From Thermoleophilaceae bacterium (lineage in GTDB: Bacteria; Actinomycetota; Thermoleophilia; Solirubrobacterales; Thermoleophilaceae): a stretch of DNA of 5,912 nt. The DNA is taken from the NCBI GenBank assembly GCA_013696905.1, contig JACCXP010000071.1, forward strand, positions 1-5,912, given 5' to 3'. Positions 1 through 4,095 of the stretch are shown piece after piece. The notes under the pieces were generated by a model. That model was not told the origin of the DNA, did no database searches, and saw only the letters and a program-made list of their open reading frames with translations. The first letter of the stretch is position 1; every line of letters begins with the position of its first letter. The translations under genes were made by a program, and so were the position numbers.

Positions 1-1
1 G

Positions 2-31
2 TCACGACGGGCAAAGAACCAGCTGTTCTAG
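2..31 (+). CDS. Possible 3' end of an upstream gene (perhaps prs)
   Basis: The first bases can be read as the last nine codons of a gene ending in ...RRAKNQLF and a TAG stop at 29-31, leaving 24 bases before rplY. Ribose-phosphate pyrophosphokinase (Prs) commonly sits just upstream of rplY/ctc in Gram-positive bacteria, and a short polar stretch ending in LF fits my recollection of some Prs C-termini. Nine codons are far too few to identify a gene, and another reading frame is also open through this segment, so this is a context-based guess only. Confidence 0.22.
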   Translation, partial: SRRAKNQLF

Positions 32-40
32 GGCCGCCGC

Positions 41-46
41 TAGACT
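41..46 (+). promoter_or_regulatory. Putative -10 element of rplY (near-leaderless)
   Basis: TAGACT matches the TAnnnT form of a housekeeping -10 hexamer in an otherwise GC-rich stretch. With normal spacing, transcription would start near base 53, only about three bases before the rplY ATG, so the mRNA would be nearly leaderless. No Shine-Dalgarno sequence precedes that ATG, which agrees with this. No TTGACA-like -35 is seen at the expected distance. The surrounding 9-mer CTAGACTCG (40-48) recurs exactly upstream of mfd. Confidence 0.5.
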
Positions 47-55
47 CGCTCCGCT

Positions 56-754
56 ATGGCAGACGGCGGACGACCGGCGCTCGAGGTCCAGGAGCGCGAC
101 GAGCGCGGCTCGCGGGCGGCCCGACGCCTGCGTCGCGCGGGCTTCGTGCCGGGGATCGTCTACGGGGCCGGCGCTGAGCCGGCGGCCTTCCAGGTGCCCG
201 CGCTCGACCTCTGGCGCGCGCTCCACGGCCACTCTCCCGTGCTCGACCTGAAGATCGGCGGCGCACGGGCGCGGCCCGTCATCGTCAAGGACCAGCAGCG
301 CCATCCCGTGCGCGACGAGCTCGTGCACATCGACCTCCTCGAGGTCGACCTCTCCGAGAAGATCCAGACCACCGTCGCCGTCGAGCTCGAGGGTGTCGAG
401 GAAGCGCCGGGTGCGAAGGAGGGCGGCGTCGTCGAGCACGTCACGCGCGAGCTCAACGTCGAGGCGGTGCCCGGCGATCTGCCCGAGCGCATCACTGTCG
501 ATGTCTCGGGCATGGAGCCGGCGGCGACGATGCACCTGTCCGAGCTGTCTCCGCCTGAGGGCGTCGAGTTCCTCGACGACCCCGAGGAGACGATCATCGC
601 GACGGTCACGATGCCGTCGGAGGTCGACGCTCCCGAGGAGATCGAGGAGGAGACCGAACTCGTCGGCGCCGAGGCGGGAGCCGAGGGAGCAACAGGGGAG
701 GAGGCCGATGCCGAGGCCGCAGCCGCGGAGGACGAGGGCAGCGGCTCGTCCTGA
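56..754 (+). CDS. rplY: 50S ribosomal protein L25/general stress protein Ctc
   Basis: This is bacterial ribosomal protein bL25 in its long (TL5/Ctc) form, which binds 5S rRNA in the large subunit. The 232-residue product has an N-terminal L25 RNA-binding domain (about residues 7-96), recognisable from the G-S-R-A-A-R-R-LR-AG-VPG-IVYG stretch (18-37) and the V-KD-Q-HP-----HIDL pattern (about 77-94). The TL5-type beta-rich C-terminal domain follows (about 103-187), with the typical ELNVEAVPGDLPE segment (132-144). Residues 188-232 form an acidic, Ala/Glu-rich, probably disordered tail. E. coli L25 (94 residues) has only the first domain. The ATG at 56 is the natural start: it lies 9 bases after a -10-like TAGACT and has no Shine-Dalgarno sequence. 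pth follows 38 bases later on the same strand, as in many Gram-positive genomes, suggesting one operon. Family assignment is secure; stress regulation as for Bacillus Ctc is not shown here. Confidence 0.96.
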   Translation: MADGGRPALEVQERDERGSRAARRLRRAGFVPGIVYGAGAEPAAFQVPALDLWRALHGHSPVLDLKIGGARARPVIVKDQQRHPVRDELVHIDLLEVDLSEKIQTTVAVELEGVEEAPGAKEGGVVEHVTRELNVEAVPGDLPERITVDVSGMEPAATMHLSELSPPEGVEFLDDPEETIIATVTMPSEVDAPEEIEEETELVGAEAGAEGATGEEADAEAAAAEDEGSGSS

Positions 755-792
755 GCCTGCTCCGGCGTCTGCGCGGCGAGCGGGACGACGGC

Positions 793-1350
793 ATGGGTGC
801 GGTTGACTGGCTGATAGTCGGGCTCGGCAACCCGGGAGAGCGCTACGCCGGCACGCGCCACAACATCGGCTTCGAGGTCGCCGGCGAGCTCGGCAGGCGC
901 TGGCAGCTCCCGCGCGCCGCGAAGCGCTATGCGGGCCTCTACACCGACGGGCGCACCGCGCCGGGCGGCCCCCACGTCGCGCTGCTGCTACCGCAGACCT
1001 TCATGAACGATGCCGGGCGCTCGGTCGGTCCCGCTCGCGGCGCGCTGCGGGTCTCGCTCGAGCAGGTCGTGGTCGTGCACGACGAAATCGACCTGCCGTT
1101 TGGCGAGGTGCGCGAGCGCCTCGGCGGCGGCCTCGCGGGACACAACGGCCTCAAGTCGCTGAAGCGCGAGCTGGGCGGCGCCGACTTCCGGCGCGTGCGC
1201 GTGGGCGTCGGCCGGCCCGACTCGACGGATCCTGAGATCGTCGCGTCCTATGTCCTGTCGCGCTTTCGCGAGCCGGGGGGCGACCTGCGCGAGCTGATCG
1301 AGCGGGCGGCCGCGACTACCGAGGACGTGATCGGGGCCGTGCCGGCGTGA
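793..1350 (+). CDS. pth: Peptidyl-tRNA hydrolase
   Basis: This cytoplasmic enzyme cleaves the ester bond of peptidyl-tRNAs that drop off the ribosome, recycling tRNA. The 185-residue length is typical of bacterial Pth. Signature motifs are present: VGLGNPG--Y--TRHNIGF (residues 9-27) with catalytic His23 and Asn13; QTFMN (68-72) with the substrate-binding Asn72; HDEIDLP (96-102) with Asp97, which corresponds to the Asp that orients the histidine; and GGGLAGHNGLKS (111-122) with Asn118. The C-terminus keeps the GRP--------YVLS-F pattern. All catalytic residues known from E. coli Pth are conserved, so it should be active. A weak GGGA at 782-785 precedes the ATG. It lies 38 bases downstream of rplY, and its TGA overlaps the GTG of the next gene by four bases, suggesting co-transcription and coupled translation. 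Confidence 0.97.
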   Translation: MGAVDWLIVGLGNPGERYAGTRHNIGFEVAGELGRRWQLPRAAKRYAGLYTDGRTAPGGPHVALLLPQTFMNDAGRSVGPARGALRVSLEQVVVVHDEIDLPFGEVRERLGGGLAGHNGLKSLKRELGGADFRRVRVGVGRPDSTDPEIVASYVLSRFREPGGDLRELIERAAATTEDVIGAVPA

Positions 1351-2192
1351 GCGTCGTGACGATCCGCGAGTTCACGGACCCACGCTGCCCGTGGGCGTAC
1401 TCGGCGGAGCCGTCGCGCTGGCGACTGCGCTGGCTGTTCGGCGACCAGATCGACTGGCAGCCGCGGATGGTGGTCCTGTCGGAGCGGCCCTACTCCGCGG
1501 GCTTCGACGCGCAGGCCTACTCCGACGGACTGCGCGGGTTCGTACGCCGCTTCCACATGCCGATCGACACCCGTCCGCGCTCCCATCAACCGGTCACCTT
1601 CCCAGCCTGCCTGCGGGTGGTGGCGGCACGCCTGCACGGCCGCCCCGGCGAGGACGCCGCGCTGCTGCGGCGCCTGCGGATTCGCTGCATGATGGGCGAG
1701 TCGCTCGACGACCCGGAGACCGTGGCCGTGGCCGCGCGCGAGGCCGGGATCGAGCCCCCTGAGCTCGAGCGCTGGGCCGACGATACCGCCGTCGAGGCCG
1801 CGCTGCGGGCCGATATGGCCGCCGCCCGAGCCCCGTCGGCCGCGGCGCTGGCCCTCGACCACAAGCTCGCGGACGCGGACTCCGGGCCCGCCGGGAGGCG
1901 CTACACCTGTCCGAGCTATGAGATCGAGCGCGACGACGGCGCACGCGTCGACTTGCCGGGCTTCCAGCCACTCGAGTCGTACGAGGTCGTGCTCGCGAAC
2001 CTCGTGCCAGGGCTCGAGCGGCGCGCCGACCCGGAGTCGGTGCAGGAGGCGTTGCAGTGGGCGGGCGAGCCGCTCGCGAGCGCCGAGGTGGCCGCGCTCT
2101 GCCGACTGAGCGTTGCGGCAGGGCGCGAGCAGCTCGCCCGCGTGGCGCTCGAGCAGCCGCTCGGGAGCGACGGCTACTGGACGCTTGCCTGA
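1347..2192 (+). CDS. DsbA-family thioredoxin-fold protein with altered active site
   Basis: The product (281 residues) resembles the DsbA/FrnE branch of thioredoxin-fold oxidoreductases. After a first beta strand (VTIREFTDP) it has the active-site segment RCPWAYSAEP at 13-22. The usual CxxC (CPWC) is C14-P-W-A17, so the resolving cysteine is gone. The helical insertion follows (about 55-165, with the FPACLRVVAARL and LLRRLR-------G-S-DDPE blocks), then the cis-Pro loop YTCPSYEI (186-193), with Cys188 beside Pro189. No signal peptide is present, so it should be cytoplasmic. Residues about 229-281 resemble a small winged helix (EALQWAGEPLASAEVAAL, then a second helix and a G-DGYW-wing). The GTG start overlaps the pth stop (GTGA); an alternative in-frame GTG lies at 1356. 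Substrate is unknown. Classical disulfide exchange is doubtful without the second cysteine; a monothiol, glutathione-dependent or isomerase-like role is possible. Confidence 0.82.
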   Translation: MSVVTIREFTDPRCPWAYSAEPSRWRLRWLFGDQIDWQPRMVVLSERPYSAGFDAQAYSDGLRGFVRRFHMPIDTRPRSHQPVTFPACLRVVAARLHGRPGEDAALLRRLRIRCMMGESLDDPETVAVAAREAGIEPPELERWADDTAVEAALRADMAAARAPSAAALALDHKLADADSGPAGRRYTCPSYEIERDDGARVDLPGFQPLESYEVVLANLVPGLERRADPESVQEALQWAGEPLASAEVAALCRLSVAAGREQLARVALEQPLGSDGYWTLA

Positions 2193-3457
2193 GGCACGGC
2201 GAGCTGTCGCGGCTCCTTGACCTCGCGTGCAACCGCCGCTTGCGGAGCCGGACCGGGGAGCACGCTCAGCATCTGAAACAGCGACGCGAACCCGGCCGAG
2301 AATGCATGGCGAGCCATGCGCAGGTAGAGCCGCCACACACGCGTGCGCTCGGCGCCGGCGATCAGGCGACCCTCGTCGAGGCGGCGGTCGAGGCGCTCGG
2401 CCCAGTGGCGCAGCGTCTCGGCGTAGTCCTCGCGGAAGGCCTCGGCGTGCAGGTTCTCGAGTCCGGCGAGCTCGAACGCGCGCAGCATGCGCGACAGGTG
2501 CAGCAGCTGGCCGTCGGGGAACACGTAGCGCTTCGAGAACTCGCTCGGGCGATGCTCGGACGGCGGCACCTTGCCGATCCCCTGGCACAGGAAGCGCGCC
2601 CCGGGGCGCAGGAGGGCGGCCACCGTGGCGGCGTAGGCGTCGACCTGCGAGCCGCCGACGTGCTCGATCATGCCGATCGAGGCGATCGCGTCAAAGCGCT
2701 CGCCCGCGAGGTCGCGATAGTCGGCGAGCCGGATCTCGACGTCGTTCTCGAGTCCCTCCTCCCGCACCCGCTTCCGGCCGAGCTCGGCCTGGCGCTCTGA
2801 GATCGTCACGCCGAGGACCCGGGCGCCGTGGCGGCGCGCGGCGTGAATCGCGAACGCACCCCAGCCACAGCCGATGTCGAGCACGCGCGCGCCGGGCTCG
2901 AGGCAGAGCTTCTCGCAGACGAGCTCGTGCTTCGCCTCCTGCGCCTGCTCGAGCGTCTTCGCCCCGTGGCTGAAGATGGCGCCCGAATAGGTCATCGACC
3001 GATCTAGGAAGAGCGCGAAGAACTCGTTCGAGACGTCGTAGTGGTGGCGCACGGCCGCCGCGTCGCGCTGCTTGGAGTGCCGCTGCCCGCGCGGGCGCAG
3101 CTCGGCGGCGGGCCGGCGCGGGGGACGCGGCACGCCCATCGCCCGCAGGGCGGCCAGCACCAGCCGCGCGCGAGCGGCTCGATCCGGCGCGGCCGGCTTG
3201 TAGCCGTCCACCATCGGCAGCAGCGCGTCGAGGTCGTCGACGTCGACGTCGCCCGCGACGTAGGCGCGCACGACGCCGAGCTGGGTCGGGCTGCGCAGCA
3301 TGTGGGCGATCGCCCGCGGCGAGCGCACGAACACCTCGGGGCCGCCGGGGCGCGTGCGTGGGAGGGTGGCTCCGTCCCAGAGCCGAAGCGAGAACGGGCG
3401 GTCGGGCAGCCAGGCGGCGAGCTCGCGGCGGAGCGGGGCGGTGCGGGCCTGGGGCAC
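2174..3457 (-). CDS. cfa: Cyclopropane-fatty-acyl-phospholipid synthase-like methyltransferase
   Basis: This is a class I SAM-dependent enzyme of the CFA synthase family, which adds a methylene or methyl group across double bonds of acyl chains in membrane phospholipids. The 427-residue protein has an N-terminal lipid-binding-type domain (about 1-130, with AYVAGDVDVDDLDALL at 65-80). The catalytic domain follows, with HHYDVSNEFF--FLD--MTYS (138-158), SAM motif VLDIGCGWG (192-200), GVTISERQ (216-223), MIEHVG (263-268), KRYVFPDGQL (309-318), REDYAETLRHW (342-352) and the C-terminal RVWRLYLR-A---F--G-----Q-L block (373-397). Two positions that bind catalytic bicarbonate in E. coli Cfa appear changed (Cys to Gly159, His to Gln292), so the exact chemistry is open. 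The GTG start is supported by a TAGATT six bases upstream, giving a leaderless mRNA. It converges on and overlaps the DsbA-like gene by 19 bases and diverges from the anti-sigma pair. Some actinobacterial relatives (UfaA1-type) modify lipids in other ways. Confidence 0.9.
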   Translation of the reverse strand: MPQARTAPLRRELAAWLPDRPFSLRLWDGATLPRTRPGGPEVFVRSPRAIAHMLRSPTQLGVVRAYVAGDVDVDDLDALLPMVDGYKPAAPDRAARARLVLAALRAMGVPRPPRRPAAELRPRGQRHSKQRDAAAVRHHYDVSNEFFALFLDRSMTYSGAIFSHGAKTLEQAQEAKHELVCEKLCLEPGARVLDIGCGWGAFAIHAARRHGARVLGVTISERQAELGRKRVREEGLENDVEIRLADYRDLAGERFDAIASIGMIEHVGGSQVDAYAATVAALLRPGARFLCQGIGKVPPSEHRPSEFSKRYVFPDGQLLHLSRMLRAFELAGLENLHAEAFREDYAETLRHWAERLDRRLDEGRLIAGAERTRVWRLYLRMARHAFSAGFASLFQMLSVLPGPAPQAAVAREVKEPRQLAVPQASVQ

Positions 3458-3463
3458 TGCGCC

Positions 3464-3469
3464 AATCTA
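3464..3469 (-). promoter_or_regulatory. Putative -10 element of the cfa-like gene (leaderless)
   Basis: Read on the minus strand the hexamer is TAGATT, a TAnnnT match in a CTAGA context shared with the rplY and mfd elements. Its last base lies six bases before the GTG start, so standard spacing puts the transcript start on the G of the start codon at 3457. No Shine-Dalgarno sequence is present. No convincing -35 is seen at about 3487-3492. Confidence 0.42.
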
Positions 3470-3474
3470 GTGAT

Positions 3475-3482
3475 GAACGTTC
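3475..3482. promoter_or_regulatory. Perfect 8-bp palindrome in the divergent cfa/anti-sigma region
   Basis: GAACGTTC is a perfect inverted repeat, AT-richer than its surroundings, in the 54-base gap between the divergent cfa-like and anti-sigma starts and just upstream of the cfa -10. It could be a regulator half-operator or part of an extracytoplasmic-sigma promoter (a GAAC core), but symmetry does not extend beyond eight bases and chance is a real alternative. Confidence 0.18.
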
Positions 3483-3511
3483 TGTGCGGCGCGCGCGAAG
3501 ACACGGGAGAG

Positions 3512-3736
3512 ATGCAGGCTGCGCGCTTCACGATCCACAACCAGATTCCGGCCTACCTGCTCGACCGGCTCGACTTCCACGATCGCGCGGTCTTCGAGGA
3601 GCACCTAGTCGCCTGCGCCGAATGCCAGGAAGAGCTCGGCGGGCTGACGAACGGCCACGCCGAGGTGCCCTTGGTCGACGCCCCGCCCGTCGAGCCCGGT
3701 CGGCGCGGCGGGGAGCGCAGGCCCGCGCCGAGGTGA
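3512..3736 (+). CDS. Zinc-finger (ZAS/zf-HC2) anti-sigma domain protein, lacking a membrane anchor
   Basis: The 74-residue product is an N-terminal anti-sigma domain of the zf-HC2/ZAS type, which binds and holds ECF sigma factors. The signature H-x3-C-x2-C is HLVACAEC at residues 31-38 (His31, Cys35, Cys38). His9 in FTIHNQ may supply the fourth zinc ligand, and the helix LLDRLDFHDRAVFEEHL is typical. After residue 48 comes a Pro/Arg-rich tail ending at TGA 3734-3736, with no hydrophobic segment. Related anti-sigma factors continue through one membrane helix into an RskA domain; here that domain is a separate ORF whose GTG overlaps this stop. The ATG at 3512 is chosen for the purine-rich GGGAG at 3505-3509 and its fit to the family N-terminus; an in-frame ATG at 3473 would add 13 residues. 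It could be a soluble anti-sigma factor or the front half of a broken gene. No sigma gene is adjacent in this window. Confidence 0.75.
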   Translation: MQAARFTIHNQIPAYLLDRLDFHDRAVFEEHLVACAECQEELGGLTNGHAEVPLVDAPPVEPGRRGGERRPAPR

Positions 3737-4017
3737 CGGAGACCGGCATCGGCCGTGTGATCGAGTTTCGCTCGGACGACCTCGCGATCCTGCCCAAGGG
3801 CGAGTACTACGAGCTCTGGTTCGTCGGCCCGGGAGACTCGCGCCGCAAGTCGAACCGCATCTCCGCCGGCACCTTCCACCCAGACCCCGAGGGGCGCTCG
3901 CACGTCTCCTTCGCCGCCGCCGTCGATCCGGCCAAGTACCCCGTCCTGAGCGTGACGGCCGAGCCAGGCGACGGCGACCCACGCCCCTCGCGGCGCGAGG
4001 TGCTGCGCTCACGCTGA
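3733..4017 (+). CDS. RskA C-terminal (anti-sigma-K) domain ORF, detached
   Basis: This 94-residue ORF matches the C-terminal part of RskA-type anti-sigma factors. It has the LPKGEYYELWFVGPGD strand-turn segment (residues 20-35), then RISAGTFHPDPEGRSHVSF (42-60) and DPAKYPVLSVTAEPGDGDP (65-83), ending in the usual -R-EVLRS. In intact family members this domain lies outside the membrane after a single transmembrane helix and senses the signal that releases the sigma factor. Here it has no signal peptide or membrane helix, so as written it would stay in the cytoplasm. It begins at GTG 3733, which overlaps the TGA of the zinc-finger ORF (GTGA), allowing coupled re-initiation. Either the two genes are a true split anti-sigma pair or they are remnants of one gene after a deletion. 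The domain call is strong; expression as a separate protein is uncertain. Confidence 0.68.
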   Translation: MTETGIGRVIEFRSDDLAILPKGEYYELWFVGPGDSRRKSNRISAGTFHPDPEGRSHVSFAAAVDPAKYPVLSVTAEPGDGDPRPSRREVLRSR

Positions 4018-4025
4018 GCCGCGGG

Positions 4026-4043
4026 GGCGCCGAGGGCGGCGCC
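4026..4043. repeat. GGCGCC inverted repeat before the mfd promoter
   Basis: Two copies of self-complementary GGCGCC (4026-4031 and 4038-4043) flank a six-base loop and could form a 6-bp GC hairpin just after the RskA-domain stop. No T-run follows, so it is not a standard intrinsic terminator. It abuts the TAGACT element of mfd. In DNA this GC-rich such repeats arise easily by chance. Confidence 0.25.
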
Positions 4044-4049
4044 TAGACT
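4044..4049 (+). promoter_or_regulatory. Putative -10 element of mfd
   Basis: TAGACT lies in the 78-base gap between the RskA-domain ORF and mfd, inside the same 9-mer CTAGACTCG (4043-4051) found before rplY. Standard spacing gives a start near 4056 and a leader of about 40 bases before the ATG at 4096. This suggests mfd has its own promoter rather than relying on the anti-sigma genes. No -35 match is evident. Confidence 0.42.
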
Positions 4050-4095
4050 CGTAGCGACGGCGGCCGCGCATCGGAGCGCGGTCGTTCCTGCTGCC

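Noticed and set aside
160..975. Minus-strand open frame of 271 codons over rplY and pth
   Set aside because: Its Ser/Ala-rich translation mirrors the acidic tail of rplY and has no motif; it is a shadow frame.
1248..2588. A 446-codon minus-strand open frame across pth, the DsbA-like gene and the cfa end
   Set aside because: It overlaps three genes with convincing motifs and has a low-complexity translation without family features.
2057..2800. Plus-strand open frame of 247 codons opposite the cfa-like gene
   Set aside because: The opposite strand carries conserved Cfa motifs throughout, and this translation has none.
3041..3511. Longer upstream starts for the zinc-finger ORF reaching into the cfa-like gene
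   Set aside because: The extension would be antisense to the conserved Cfa N-terminus and is not family-like; the domain begins near 3512 (or 3473).
3358..3732. Long upstream extension of the RskA-domain frame
   Set aside because: The extension is Arg-rich shadow sequence running through the zinc-finger ORF in another frame. The domain itself begins close to GTG 3733.
3725..3740. Programmed -1 frameshift joining the two anti-sigma ORFs
   Set aside because: No slippery heptamer is present near the stop, and a fused product would still lack a membrane helix. GTGA re-initiation is simpler.
4018..4043. Intrinsic terminator after the RskA-domain ORF
   Set aside because: The GGCGCC hairpin is short and has no following T-run.
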